Shown here: in pieces, positions 28,086-38,372 of the stretch
How the letters are laid out: every line of letters begins with the position of its first letter
Position numbering within the stretch: position 1 is the stretch's first letter
Assembly: GCA_025560025.1 (NCBI GenBank)
Contig: CP048486.1
Coordinates: 992,001 to 1,056,000, forward strand
Direction: 5' to 3'
Length of the DNA: 64,000 nt
Source of the DNA: Agrobacterium tumefaciens
GTDB lineage: Bacteria > Pseudomonadota > Alphaproteobacteria > Rhizobiales > Rhizobiaceae
The notes under the pieces: model-generated
Database searches by the model: none
What the model saw: only the letters and a program-made list of their open reading frames with translations
What the model was told of the DNA's origin: nothing
Position numbers and translations under genes: made by a program

Positions 28086-29894
28086 CTATTGCGGAGCGAT
28101 ATCCGGCTTCAACGGACTTTCTTTTGCAGGGGCATGGTCCAGATGGGCCACGGCCGGAGACAGAACCGACAGGAACGTCTCTGACCGGCCGATATAGACA
28201 ATCGCCACACCCTCAATACCGTGTAAAACCTCCGCCAGCGTATCCTGCGTCTGTTTTTCCAGCCCTTCCAGCAAATCGTCGATGACGATGAATTTCGGTT
28301 TGAGCAACAGGGCATTGGCGATCCGGATGCTCGCCTGCTCATCCGAATCCAGTCTCTTGTCCCAGCGAATATTTTCGTCCAGACGGGGAGCCATCTCGCC
28401 AAGCCCGCATGCGGTGAGCGCCGCGACATAATCTTCCTCGGTGAACCGCTGGGGTGCACGCGGATAGGCGAGAATTTCGCGCAGCGTGCCGGTCGGCAGA
28501 TAACCATGCTGGGCAATGAAAAGCGTATCGGATTGTTCGGGCATTTCTATCCTGCCCTGCCCCCACGGCCACAGGCCCGCCATGGCAGCAAACAGCAGCC
28601 GCCGGTTCACGCCCTGCTCGCCATTGATCATCAGGCGATCGCCGGGACCGATTTCAACCTCGCCCTCGCGCAGCCAGAAACCCCGCTCCAGATCCTGCCC
28701 TCCCGCATCGCGGCAGATAATGACCGACTGAAGGTGGATTTTTCCGTTGTCGGCGCTTCGTTGGAGATCGATCGCCAGCCCATGCTGTTCGACGCTGTCC
28801 ATCTGGATCAGGGCGTTGCGAAACACCGAAACGCGCTGCAACGTGGCCTTCCAGCTGGCGATCGGCCCAAAATTGTCGATATACCAGCGAAGAGCCGTAT
28901 TGACCTGGTTGAAAGCACCAACGGCCATCATCAGGCCGCCAAATGTCAGGTTTCCGGAAAAATAAACCGGTGCGGCGATGAGAATGGGCGCGACGACCGC
29001 CAACCAGCCGTAGCCGGAAGACACCCAGGTGAGATGGGTGAGCGCCATGGCCAATCCGCGGATCACGCCGAGTACCGCATCGATGTCGACGCCGATCCGC
29101 CGCCGCTCGTTTTTTTCGCCGCGCGCAAGCGTAATCGCCGCCAGATTCTCACTAGCGCGCATCAGGGAAAAGCGCAGTTCGGCCTCTTTTGAATAACGCT
29201 CTGCATTAAGCCCAACCAGACGGTAGCCGACAAGGTTGCTGAGCAGAGACGCCGAGCCCGCATACAGGATCGCCGCCCAGACCATGTATCCCGGAATGGG
29301 GACGAGATCGCCATTGATGGTGATGGAGAAACCCGCCGAAAGCGACCACAAAACGCCGATAAAGCTGATGAGCAGGATCGTCGCATTCACAAGGCCGATG
29401 GAAAGCGCCGTGCTGCTTTCCGCCAGATTGCGGACATCGTCATGCAGGCGCTGGTCCGGATTGATCGCAATGGTGCCGAAACCGGCAAGGCGCGCAGCGC
29501 GACCCGGTTTCAGCCATTGATCCACCATGTCCTTGGCAAGACCCTCGCGCATGTTCAGCGCCGTCATCTGGTTGAGCCAGGTCTGAATGACGTTGAGCAG
29601 CAGCAGCAGCCCGGCAATGATGGCGAAAACCTCAAGCTGGTGAAGGAAGGCGTCGAGATCGCGCCGCTCCAGCGCATTGTAAAACGGGGCGTTCCATTCA
29701 TTCAGCCTGATCTGCCCATAGGCGGTGAGCAATATCACCGTCAAAAGGGCTATCGACAGCAATATCAGCCGGTTGCGCACGGGAGACGTCCAGAAGGCAC
29801 GCCCCATCATGCGCAGCTGCGCAGGAAAATCGAGGTCGAAGCCCGAAAGGTTGGCCGCGCTCTTGCGCTGATCGTCGGTCACCGTGGTTGCCAT
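28086..29894 (-). CDS. SbmA/BacA-YddA-like ABC transporter with degenerate ATPase domain
   Basis: 602 residues. The first 350 form the SbmA/BacA-type membrane domain with about six to eight spans (N-E-W-N-A-P-F-Y-N-A-L near residue 68 is a family signature). The C-terminal 210 residues align with the YddA-type nucleotide-binding domain, but its motifs are broken. Walker A reads G-E-Q-G-V-N-R-R with no Lys or Ser/Thr, the signature is L-D-S-D-E-Q-A-S, Walker B ends D-D instead of D-E, and the switch His is replaced in Y-I-G-R-S. ATP hydrolysis looks impossible. SbmA/BacA itself is proton-driven, so this protein may have reverted to that mode. BacA relatives import antimicrobial peptides and matter in symbiosis. 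Confidence 0.85.
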   Translation of the reverse strand: MATTVTDDQRKSAANLSGFDLDFPAQLRMMGRAFWTSPVRNRLILLSIALLTVILLTAYGQIRLNEWNAPFYNALERRDLDAFLHQLEVFAIIAGLLLLLNVIQTWLNQMTALNMREGLAKDMVDQWLKPGRAARLAGFGTIAINPDQRLHDDVRNLAESSTALSIGLVNATILLISFIGVLWSLSAGFSITINGDLVPIPGYMVWAAILYAGSASLLSNLVGYRLVGLNAERYSKEAELRFSLMRASENLAAITLARGEKNERRRIGVDIDAVLGVIRGLAMALTHLTWVSSGYGWLAVVAPILIAAPVYFSGNLTFGGLMMAVGAFNQVNTALRWYIDNFGPIASWKATLQRVSVFRNALIQMDSVEQHGLAIDLQRSADNGKIHLQSVIICRDAGGQDLERGFWLREGEVEIGPGDRLMINGEQGVNRRLLFAAMAGLWPWGQGRIEMPEQSDTLFIAQHGYLPTGTLREILAYPRAPQRFTEEDYVAALTACGLGEMAPRLDENIRWDKRLDSDEQASIRIANALLLKPKFIVIDDLLEGLEKQTQDTLAEVLHGIEGVAIVYIGRSETFLSVLSPAVAHLDHAPAKESPLKPDIAPQ

Positions 29895-30115
29895 TCATTC
29901 CATTCCGAAACGTCAGTCGGCAAAGAAAGCGGGCCGCGACCCTGCGTCTTGCGATGCCAAGCAATAACACGCCGTTGGACCTTGTCCACAATCCTGTCGA
30001 AATCCCCGCGGGTACGGTTGAAAAGCCCGGACAATTCTTTGTGCGGGCAAACATCGCGGCCTGTACCAACAATGCGATAGCCCCCGGAAATGATCCTTGC
30101 TTTCTTTTCCTGCAT
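29879..30115 (-). CDS. Possible small protein upstream of the SbmA-like gene
   Basis: 78 residues from the ATG at 30115, ending 16 bases inside the SbmA-like gene, the kind of overlap seen with translational coupling. It is basic, has one tryptophan-rich end (S-E-W-N-E-W) and one cysteine. No family recognised and the ribosome site is weak, so it may not be a gene. Confidence 0.35.
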   Translation of the reverse strand: MQEKKARIISGGYRIVGTGRDVCPHKELSGLFNRTRGDFDRIVDKVQRRVIAWHRKTQGRGPLSLPTDVSEWNEWQPR

Positions 30116-30187
30116 TGCACAAAATCCGAATAATTTCAGAGGGGCGGATAAACCGCATAAACCGGAAAAACCGGGCAAGGCAGATTA

Positions 30188-33100
30188 ATGGCGATCAAAG
30201 CGAGCATCTATCATCTGACGCATTATAAATATGACAATCCGGTTCGCCTTGGACCACAGATCATAAGATTAAAGCCCGCCTCCCATTCCAGAACCCGCGT
30301 CATCAGCCATTCGCTCAAGGTTTCTCCCTCCAACCACTTCGTGAACCTTCAGCAGGACCCTTACGGCAACTACCTCGCCCGTTTCGTTTTTCCCGAGCCG
30401 GCGACGGAGTTCAAGATCGAGGTCGATCTTGTCGCCGATATGACGGTTTACAACCCGTTCGATTTCTTCGTCGAGGAAGAAGCGACCAAGTGGCCGTTCG
30501 ATTATCCGCAGGAACTGCGGGAGGATCTGTCCATCTACATGAAACCGGAGCCGATCGGCCCCCTGTTCACAGCGTTCATGGCCACCGTCGACCGCACGCC
30601 CGGACAGCCGACAGTCGATATGGTCGTCGGTCTCAACGCCCGTCTGCAACAGGAAATCGGCTACGTGATCCGCATGGAACCGGGGGTTCAGGCGCCTGAG
30701 GAAACGCTGGCTTCCGGCAAGGGATCTTGCCGCGACACCAGCTGGCTGCTGGTGCAGGTTCTGAGGCACCTCGGCCTTGCCGCACGGTTTGTGTCCGGAT
30801 ATCTCATTCAGCTGACACCCGATCTCAAGGCGCTCGACGGCCCCTCTGGAACCGAGGTGGATTTTACCGATCTGCACGCCTGGGCAGAGGTTTACATGCC
30901 CGGCGCCGGCTGGATCGGCCTTGACCCCACTTCCGGACTTCTGACCGGCGAAAGCCATATTCCGCTGGCAGCGACACCGCATTATCGCAACGCCGCACCG
31001 ATTTCCGGCGGCTATTTCGGCGAGGCCAACACGGAATTTGCTTTCGACATGCAGGTCCGGCGCGTCGCCGAAACCCCGCGCATCACCAGGCCATTTTCCG
31101 ACGATAGCTGGGAAAGCCTCAACGCACTCGGCGAAAAGGTCGATCAGGTTCTGAATGCTCACGACGTGCGATTGACCATGGGTGGCGAGCCGACCTTCGT
31201 TTCCATCGACGATTTCGAATCCGACGAATGGAACACCGGCGCGGTCGGACCAACGAAGCGCGAAAAGGCGGACGCCCTGATCCGCCGCCTGCGCGAACGT
31301 TTCGCCCCTGGCGGCTTTCTGCATTACGGGCAGGGCAAATGGTATCCCGGGGAAAGCCTGCCGCGCTGGACCTTTTCGCTTTACTGGCGGAAGGATGGAA
31401 TGCCGATCTGGCAGGACCCGGCGCTGATCGCCGAAGAGGGGGCAGATGCCGGGGTCAAGGCCGAAGATGCGCAGAAGCTGCTCAGCGGCATCGCCACCCA
31501 CCTTGGCATTGAAAAGGAACTGGTGCTGCCGGCCTATGAGGATCCGGCAGAATGGATCATCAAGGAAGGCAACCTTCCCGACAATGTTGACCCATCCAAT
31601 TCCAAACTGAAGGATCCCGAGGAGCGAAACCGTATTGCCCGTGTTTTCGAACGCGGCCTGACGACACCGACGGGTTATATTCTTCCGGTGCAAGCCTGGA
31701 ACGCCAAGGCCAACGGCAAGCGCTGGGTCAGCGAGAAGTGGAAGACACGGCGCGGCAAGATTTTCCTTGTTCCGGGCGACAGCCCGGTGGGATATCGCCT
31801 GCCGCTCGGCACATTGCCCTATGTGCCGCCATCCGCCTATCCCTATATCCACGAAGCCGACCCCTCGATCCCGCGAGGGCCGCTTCCAGACATATTCAAA
31901 CCTTCCGGACGCACCATGCCGGAAGCCTCTTTCCATGCCGATGGAGGCGCGACCCAGGAACGCGTCGAGCAGACACTTGGCGAAATCGGCGGTGCCGTAC
32001 GCACCGCCATGTCAGTGGAACCGCGCGATGGCCGGCTCTGCGTCTTCATGCCGCCGGTCGAACGCATCGAGGATTATCTCGAACTGATTGCAGCGGCGGA
32101 AGCTGCGGCGGCCGATCTCGGATTGCCCGTTCACATCGAAGGTTATGCGCCGCCGCATGATGAGCGCATCAATGTCATTCGCGTCGCGCCCGATCCCGGC
32201 GTCATCGAGGTCAATATCCACCCTGCCTCCAGCTGGAAGGATTGCGTCGACATCACGACCGCGGTCTATGATGAGGCGCGCCAGACGCGTCTCGGCGCAG
32301 ACAAGTTCATGATCGATGGCCGGCATACCGGCACCGGTGGCGGCAACCATGTGGTGGTGGGCGGCGCCAACCCCAATGACAGCCCCTTCCTGCGCCGGCC
32401 CGATCTTCTGAAAAGCCTCGTTTTGCACTGGCAGCGGCATCCGTCCCTTTCCTATCTGTTCTCCGGCCTGTTCATCGGCCCGACAAGTCAGGCGCCACGC
32501 ATCGACGAAGCCCGTCACGACAGTCTCTACGAGCTGGAAATCGCGCTTTCGCAGGTTCCTGCCCCCGGGGAGGGCGTGCCGCCGCTGCCCTGGCTGGTCG
32601 ACCGCCTGTTCCGCAACCTCCTGACGGATGTCACGGGCAACACCCACCGGGCTGAAATCTGTATCGACAAGCTGTTTTCACCGGACGGACCAACCGGCCG
32701 TCTCGGCCTTGTGGAATTCCGTGGCTTCGAAATGCCTCCGAATGCCCGCATGTCGCTTGCCCAGCAATTGCTGGTGCGCGCCCTCATTGCCCGCTTCTGG
32801 CAAAACCCAGCCGGCGGTAAATTCGTGCGCTGGGGCACGGCGCTCGCCGATCGCTTCATGCTGTCGCATTACATCTGGGCGGATTTTCTGGATGTGCTTG
32901 CCGATCTCAGGGAAAACGGCTTCGACCTAAAGCCGGAATGGTTCACCGCCCAGCAGGAATTCCGTTTCCCCTTCTTCGGCGAAGTGGAATATGAGGGCGC
33001 GAAACTGGAATTGCGCCAGGCTCTGGAACCCTGGCATGTGATGGGCGAACAGGGCGCCATCGGGGGAACCGTGCGTTTTGTCGACTCTTCCGTCGAACGC

Positions 33101-33514
33101 CTGCAGGTGCGCCTCGAAACATCCAATCCGTCGCGTTACACCGTCGCCTGCAACGGACGCGCGGTTCCGCTTGCAACAACGGAGAACCGCAGCGTGGCGG
33201 TTGCCGGTGTCCGCTTCAAGGCATGGCAGCCCGCCTCCGGCCTGCATCCCGTTCTGCCCGTCAATTCACCCTTGACCTTTGACATTTATGATACATGGTC
33301 GAGGCGATCGATCGGCGGATGCATCTATCATGTTGCTCATCCGGGCGGGCGCAATTACGAGACGTTTCCCGTCAACGGCAATGAGGCCGAGGCACGCCGC
33401 CTCGCCCGTTTCGAACCATGGGGGCATACGGCAGGGCAATACCCGCTTCATGGGGAAACCGTGTCGCCAGAATTTCCGCTGACGCTTGATCTGCGTCGGC
33501 CATACGGAGTTTAA
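30188..33514 (+). CDS. Transglutaminase-like protein fused to DUF2126 putative amidoligase
   Basis: 1108 residues. 1-95 is the bacterial transglutaminase N-terminal beta domain. About 140-260 is the transglutaminase core with the triad C181 (G-K-G-S-C-R-D), H230 (D-L-H-A-W-A) and D246 (G-L-D-P-T). From about 300 to the end is DUF2126, described as a putative glutamine-synthetase-fold amidoligase, with [14 protein letters not shown] near residue 715. No signal peptide. It is the first of three tightly spaced genes (1 and 4 bases apart) predicted in the literature to form and break isopeptide or amide bonds; no substrate has been established to my knowledge. Confidence 0.88.
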   Translation: MAIKASIYHLTHYKYDNPVRLGPQIIRLKPASHSRTRVISHSLKVSPSNHFVNLQQDPYGNYLARFVFPEPATEFKIEVDLVADMTVYNPFDFFVEEEATKWPFDYPQELREDLSIYMKPEPIGPLFTAFMATVDRTPGQPTVDMVVGLNARLQQEIGYVIRMEPGVQAPEETLASGKGSCRDTSWLLVQVLRHLGLAARFVSGYLIQLTPDLKALDGPSGTEVDFTDLHAWAEVYMPGAGWIGLDPTSGLLTGESHIPLAATPHYRNAAPISGGYFGEANTEFAFDMQVRRVAETPRITRPFSDDSWESLNALGEKVDQVLNAHDVRLTMGGEPTFVSIDDFESDEWNTGAVGPTKREKADALIRRLRERFAPGGFLHYGQGKWYPGESLPRWTFSLYWRKDGMPIWQDPALIAEEGADAGVKAEDAQKLLSGIATHLGIEKELVLPAYEDPAEWIIKEGNLPDNVDPSNSKLKDPEERNRIARVFERGLTTPTGYILPVQAWNAKANGKRWVSEKWKTRRGKIFLVPGDSPVGYRLPLGTLPYVPPSAYPYIHEADPSIPRGPLPDIFKPSGRTMPEASFHADGGATQERVEQTLGEIGGAVRTAMSVEPRDGRLCVFMPPVERIEDYLELIAAAEAAAADLGLPVHIEGYAPPHDERINVIRVAPDPGVIEVNIHPASSWKDCVDITTAVYDEARQTRLGADKFMIDGRHTGTGGGNHVVVGGANPNDSPFLRRPDLLKSLVLHWQRHPSLSYLFSGLFIGPTSQAPRIDEARHDSLYELEIALSQVPAPGEGVPPLPWLVDRLFRNLLTDVTGNTHRAEICIDKLFSPDGPTGRLGLVEFRGFEMPPNARMSLAQQLLVRALIARFWQNPAGGKFVRWGTALADRFMLSHYIWADFLDVLADLRENGFDLKPEWFTAQQEFRFPFFGEVEYEGAKLELRQALEPWHVMGEQGAIGGTVRFVDSSVERLQVRLETSNPSRYTVACNGRAVPLATTENRSVAVAGVRFKAWQPASGLHPVLPVNSPLTFDIYDTWSRRSIGGCIYHVAHPGGRNYETFPVNGNEAEARRLARFEPWGHTAGQYPLHGETVSPEFPLTLDLRRPYGV

Positions 33515-33515
33515 A

Positions 33516-35921
33516 TTGTCCAAAGCCCCGGCAACGGAACGCAAGACGGAAACGAGCGCGCAACCGCGCGGGCTTGATTATTCCACCTTGCCGGGCGTGG
33601 CGGATGAAATGCTCGACACCAATGGCAAGGTCAGGCCGGTCTGGAAGAACCTGCTCGGCGCACTCTCGCGCATGTCTGAGCGCGAACTGCATGAACGCTT
33701 TGCCCGCACCGACCGCTATCTGCGCGATGCGGGCGTGTTCTACCGCGATTACGGCAAGGGCAGCAGCGAAAGAAACTGGCCGATCTCCCATATTCCGGTG
33801 CTGATCGACGACAGGGAATGGGCTGTTCTTTCCGAGGGACTCAAACAGCGCGCCAATCTTCTCGAAGCCATGGTCGCCGATTTTTACGGCGAAAACCGGC
33901 TGGTGAAGGAAGGTTACGTGCCGCCGGCGCTGATCGCCTCCAATCCGGAATATCTGCGGCCGATGGTCGGTGTAAAACCGGCAAGCGGCCACTATCTGCA
34001 TTTCTGCTCGTTTGAAATCGGGCGTGGACCTGATGGAAACTGGTGGGTGCTGGCCGACAGAACGCAGGCGCCTTCGGGCGCAGGTTTCGCGCTCGAAAAC
34101 CGGGTGGCGACCACGCGTGCCCTGTCCGACATCTATGCGGAAACCCATGTGCACCGTCTCGCCTCGTTTTTTGGCGCTTTCCGCGACACATTGCAGGCGC
34201 ACAGAAAACACCCCGATGACCGTATCGCGGTGCTGACGCCCGGACCCGCCAACGAAACCTATTTCGAACACGCCTATATAGCCCGTTATCTCGGCTTCAT
34301 GCTGCTGGAAGGTGAGGATCTGACCGTCGTCAACGGCCGCGTCATGGTCAGAACCGTGGCGGGGCTGAAACCGATCGGTGTGCTCTGGCGGCGTCTCGAT
34401 GCTTCCTATTCCGATCCGCTGGAACTCAACCAGCAATCCCATATCGGCACGCCCGGCATGGTGCAGGCGCTGCGCAACGAGGCGCTCACCATCGTCAATG
34501 CGCTTGGCAGCGGTATTCTCGAAACGCGGGCCTTGCTGTCCTTCATGCCGCGCGTTTGCCGCCATCTTCTTGGCGAAGACCTGAAACTGCCATCGATAGC
34601 GACATGGTGGTGCGGGCAGGAATCGGAACGGCGCCACGTTGCCGGCAATATCGAAGGCATGGTCATAGGCCCGGCCTATTCCCGGCTTCCCTTCTTCGAC
34701 GACAACGGCCAATCGGTGCTGGGCTCTTCCCTGCGTGAAACGGCCAAGGAATCGATCAGCGACTGGCTCGCCTCGGACGGCCACAGGCTGGTCGGCCAGG
34801 AGGTGGTCACACTCTCCACCACGCCGGCCTATGTCGATAACAAGCTCGTGCCACGCCCGATGAGCCTTCGCGTTTTTGCCGCCCGCACCCAGGATGGCTG
34901 GCAGATCATGCCCGGCGGTTTTGCGCGGATCGGCAGCAGCAACGACGTGTCCGCCATCGCCATGCAATCGGGCGGCAGTGCGGCGGATGTCTGGATCGTC
35001 AGCGACAAGCCGGTGGAACGCACCACGCTTTTGCCGGCGGAAGAGAGCTTCACCCGCAACATGCCGGGCAGCCTGCCAAGCCGGGCCGCCGACAACCTCT
35101 TCTGGCTCGGTCGTTATATCGAGCGCTCGGAAGGCGCATTGCGCATCCTGCGTGCCTGGCACGGGCGTTATGCCGAATCGGCCGATCCGCGCCAGCCGCT
35201 GCTTGCCCATGTGACGCGTTATCTCGAAGCGCTGGATGTGGAGATGAACGATGCCGTGCCGGAAAGCCTGCTGAACAATATCAACAGCGCGGTTTATTCC
35301 GCCAGCAACATCCGCGACCGCTTTTCACCCGATGGATGGCTGGCGCTGAACGATCTTGCCAAAACCGCCCGTCGGTTCCACGCCAAGGTGGCGCCTGGCG
35401 ACGACGCAACGCACGCCATGACGATCCTGTTGCGCAAGCTTGCCGGCTTTGCCGGTCTCGTGCACGAAAACATGTATCGTTTCACCGGCTGGCGTTTTCT
35501 GTCGATCGGCCGCTATCTCGAACGTGGCCTGCATATGACACGGCTGCTCGGCCATATGACCGGACCCGATGCGCCCGATGGGTCCTATGACATGCTGCTG
35601 GAAATCGGCGACAGCGTCATGACCCATCGCCGCCGCTACAATGTCAGCACGGCGGGCCTGACCGTCACCGATCTTCTGGCGCTTGATCCGCTCAACCCAC
35701 GGTCCATTCTGTTTCAGCTGAACGAAATCCGCACGGAGGTGGAACAGCTTCCGAACGCCTTTGTAAACGGGCAGATGTCGCCTTTTTACCGCGAGGCGAT
35801 GCGGCTGCATTCCGGCCTTGCCGTCATGACGCCGGAAAACATGAACGGCGCGATTTATCGCCAACTCGAAACGGACATGGAACATTTGTCCGATGTTCTC
35901 GCCCGAACCTATCTCGGATAA
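33516..35921 (+). CDS. Circularly permuted ATP-grasp plus alpha-E domain protein
   Basis: 801 residues starting at a TTG (33516) directly after the previous stop; GGAG lies six bases before it and no ATG occurs until about residue 30. Residues about 60-470 are the circularly permuted type 2 ATP-grasp ligase (COG2308), with V-L-T-P-G-P-A-N-E-T-Y-F-E-H near 235 and the M-P-R-V-C-R-H region. About 500-800 is the helical alpha-E domain (COG2307/DUF403), beginning R-A-A-D-N-L-F-W-L-G-R-Y-I-E-R. This pair is often encoded as two genes and is a fixed partner of transglutaminases. It presumably ligates an amine or peptide to a carboxylate using ATP. Confidence 0.88.
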   Translation: MSKAPATERKTETSAQPRGLDYSTLPGVADEMLDTNGKVRPVWKNLLGALSRMSERELHERFARTDRYLRDAGVFYRDYGKGSSERNWPISHIPVLIDDREWAVLSEGLKQRANLLEAMVADFYGENRLVKEGYVPPALIASNPEYLRPMVGVKPASGHYLHFCSFEIGRGPDGNWWVLADRTQAPSGAGFALENRVATTRALSDIYAETHVHRLASFFGAFRDTLQAHRKHPDDRIAVLTPGPANETYFEHAYIARYLGFMLLEGEDLTVVNGRVMVRTVAGLKPIGVLWRRLDASYSDPLELNQQSHIGTPGMVQALRNEALTIVNALGSGILETRALLSFMPRVCRHLLGEDLKLPSIATWWCGQESERRHVAGNIEGMVIGPAYSRLPFFDDNGQSVLGSSLRETAKESISDWLASDGHRLVGQEVVTLSTTPAYVDNKLVPRPMSLRVFAARTQDGWQIMPGGFARIGSSNDVSAIAMQSGGSAADVWIVSDKPVERTTLLPAEESFTRNMPGSLPSRAADNLFWLGRYIERSEGALRILRAWHGRYAESADPRQPLLAHVTRYLEALDVEMNDAVPESLLNNINSAVYSASNIRDRFSPDGWLALNDLAKTARRFHAKVAPGDDATHAMTILLRKLAGFAGLVHENMYRFTGWRFLSIGRYLERGLHMTRLLGHMTGPDAPDGSYDMLLEIGDSVMTHRRRYNVSTAGLTVTDLLALDPLNPRSILFQLNEIRTEVEQLPNAFVNGQMSPFYREAMRLHSGLAVMTPENMNGAIYRQLETDMEHLSDVLARTYLG

Positions 35922-35925
35922 ATCG

Positions 35926-36807
35926 ATGCTTTACGATCTTTCCCTGCATATGGGTTACACCTACGACACACCGGCCCATGGTGCGCGGCACATCATCCGT
36001 GTCCTGCCTTTGTCCATCCCCGGCCGGCAGCGGCTTATCGCCGGATCTCTCGATGTCTCTCCAGTGCCGGAAGAACGCGTCGTTTTCGACGACTTCTTTC
36101 ATCAATCGGCCACCTCCGTGCATCTGCGCGCGCCGCATGAGAAGCTGGATATCCGCATGCAGGCGCGCGTGATGGTCGAGACGGCGGCCCTGACGGCCGA
36201 TTTTTCACCGGAGCTTTCAAGGTTGCCGCAAGATCTTGCCGATGTCTGGTCGCTCGATTTCCAGTCGCCGCACCACTTCATCGGTGCCAGCCCGAGAATA
36301 GGGACGGATGCGGCGATCTCGGCTTATGCGCGGGAATTGCTGAAACCCGGAATGACCATTCGCGAAATCGCGCTTGCAATGTGCAAACGCATCCATAAGG
36401 ACTTCACCTATGACGGTGAGGCGACGACTGTGGATACGACACCGTCCGAAGCCTTCAAGCTGAAACGCGGCGTATGCCAGGATTTTTCGCATATCATGAT
36501 CATGGCACTGCGTAGCCTCGGCATTCCCACCGGTTATGTCAGCGGCTTCCTGCGCACCATTCCACCGCCGGGCAAGGAACGCCTGGAAGGCGCCGATGCG
36601 ATGCATGCCTGGGTCCGCATCTGGTGCGGCGAGGCCACCGGTTATCTGGAACTCGACCCCACCAATGACATCGTGGCCGGAAGCGATCATATCGTTGTCG
36701 GTTATGGCCGGGACTATTCCGACGTCGCGCCGGTGATCGGGGTATTAAAGAGCTACGGCAACCAGCAGATAAAGCAGGCCGTTGACGTCATCCCCGTCCA
36801 GCAATGA
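35926..36807 (+). CDS. Transglutaminase-like cysteine protease/peptidase family protein
   Basis: 293 residues from the ATG at 35926, four bases after the previous stop; an earlier ATG (35893) would overlap. 1-95 is the transglutaminase N-terminal domain, and the core has C184 (R-G-V-C-Q-D-F), H227 (M-H-A-W-V) and D244 (L-E-L-D-P-T). No signal peptide, so it works in the cytoplasm. Bacterial members usually cut amide bonds. In this cluster it could remove what the ATP-grasp and amidoligase partners attach. Confidence 0.88.
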   Translation: MLYDLSLHMGYTYDTPAHGARHIIRVLPLSIPGRQRLIAGSLDVSPVPEERVVFDDFFHQSATSVHLRAPHEKLDIRMQARVMVETAALTADFSPELSRLPQDLADVWSLDFQSPHHFIGASPRIGTDAAISAYARELLKPGMTIREIALAMCKRIHKDFTYDGEATTVDTTPSEAFKLKRGVCQDFSHIMIMALRSLGIPTGYVSGFLRTIPPPGKERLEGADAMHAWVRIWCGEATGYLELDPTNDIVAGSDHIVVGYGRDYSDVAPVIGVLKSYGNQQIKQAVDVIPVQQ

Positions 36808-36973
36808 CGCAGGGTGTGTTATTTCGATCTTTGCACAAACCAATTCTTGAAAATACTTCAAAAACTGCACCAATTTGAACGCTGCATAAAATTGAACCCA
36901 TAACGTTAGTGGATTTTACATCGTTTACGGGTTTCCTGCGCTCAGTCGTATATTCTAATCGGTGAGCCCTGTC

Positions 36974-38212
36974 ATGACCGCCTCCTCACATCAAAAACTG
37001 AAGCGCCGTTTCTTTAGCGATACGAGCGGTAATTTCGGCATCATGACGGCAATATTGCTGCCGGTGCTGCTGGGGTTTGCCGGAGCCGGCATGGAACTGG
37101 CGAATGTGATGCAGGTGAAAGCGGACTTGCAGAATACGGCGGATTCAGCGGCCCTTGCAGCAGCGACCGAGGCTCGTTTGAAGGAAGGCGCACTGACCGA
37201 CGAACAAATCAAGGAGATCGCCAAGGCCTTCATCGCCAGCCAGCTGGAAAAGAACCTGACCGAGGAAGAGAAGAAGGCAATCGAGAAGAATTCGCCAATC
37301 AATGTCGGTACGACGGAAGATACCCGTGGCAAGACTTACACAATCGAGACCACGATCAACCGCGAGATACAGCTCAATCCCCTGCTTGGATTAGTCGGGG
37401 TAAAAACACTTGAAGTTTCAGCAACCGGTACCGCAAAGAGCACGGTCAACAAGGGCGCGCCGATTTCCATGTATCTGGTGCTGGATCGCTCGGGTTCGAT
37501 GTCCTTCAAGACCGATACCGTCGACACCAAAAAAACGTCGTGCCAGAACTACACGTCCGATAACTGGGGCAGCTATCCCAATCTTAAGAACACATCGCCC
37601 TGCTACGTTAACAAGGCCGCATCGTTGAAAACCGCAGTGGGCTTTCTCGTCGCCACCTTGAACAAGGCCGATCCGACCTCTGCCCTTAGTGGCGGTTCCC
37701 AGCTCGTTCGAACTGGTGCTTCGGTTTACACCCATGAGAGCTACGCCGCTCAGGCAATCAACTGGGGTACGAGCGGCGTTGTCAGCTATGTGGACAAAAA
37801 TATCCCGGAATTTCCATCCGGTGGCACGGACGCCACGAGCGGTCTGAACGCCGCTTACGCCGCCCTGAAAAAGGCGAATACAACCGAAGCGAACGCCCAC
37901 AAGGCGAAGAAAAGCGAATCCTTCGAGCGTTACATCGTTCTCATGACGGACGGCGAAATGACGGGGTACAGCGCCAATTGGAACTCCACTATCGACCAGA
38001 CGGTACGCAACACCTGCGATACGGCCAAGAAGGACGGTATCAAGATTTTCAGCGTGGCCTTCATGGCGCCGGACAAGGGCAAATCCCTGCTGCAATATTG
38101 CGCCTCAAACCTCGACAATTATTACGCGCCGGAAAATATGGAGCAGATCGTCACCGCCTTTGGTGAAATCGCCCGCAAGGCCGCCGGCAGCATAGCCACA
38201 CTGACCAACTGA
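36974..38212 (+). CDS. TadE/TadG-like protein with von Willebrand A domain
   Basis: 412 residues from the ATG at 36974, with GGTGAG seven bases before it. The N-terminus has the TadE/G pattern: a basic patch, then a single span (about 20-40) with G-F-A-G-A-G-M-E and N-T-A-D-S-A-A-L-A-A-A. A vWA domain follows with the MIDAS motif D-R-S-G-S near 172-176 and a second metal-contact T-D-G-E near 325. Such proteins are secreted or surface-anchored pseudopilin-like factors in tad loci, but no other tad gene is near. Six cysteines or so in the vWA half could form disulfides outside the membrane. Confidence 0.85.
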   Translation: MTASSHQKLKRRFFSDTSGNFGIMTAILLPVLLGFAGAGMELANVMQVKADLQNTADSAALAAATEARLKEGALTDEQIKEIAKAFIASQLEKNLTEEEKKAIEKNSPINVGTTEDTRGKTYTIETTINREIQLNPLLGLVGVKTLEVSATGTAKSTVNKGAPISMYLVLDRSGSMSFKTDTVDTKKTSCQNYTSDNWGSYPNLKNTSPCYVNKAASLKTAVGFLVATLNKADPTSALSGGSQLVRTGASVYTHESYAAQAINWGTSGVVSYVDKNIPEFPSGGTDATSGLNAAYAALKKANTTEANAHKAKKSESFERYIVLMTDGEMTGYSANWNSTIDQTVRNTCDTAKKDGIKIFSVAFMAPDKGKSLLQYCASNLDNYYAPENMEQIVTAFGEIARKAAGSIATLTN

Positions 38213-38372
38213 TGAAAATTCGGCGAGCGAAGCCCCTGAGACGGCCTCGTTTGCAAGGAACGATACTTCCTGGCGATCCTGTTCGGCTGCATGGCTGGCA
38301 AGGCGTGAGCGGCAGGTGACAGCGGCGGCGGCCCGTGGCATAGGAGGGCACTCCCATTCCCAAGGCCCCGTC

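Noticed and set aside
33372..35210. 612-residue minus-strand frame across the ATP-grasp gene
   Set aside because: Antisense shadow of a gene with clear COG2308/COG2307 homology; no start signal or domain.
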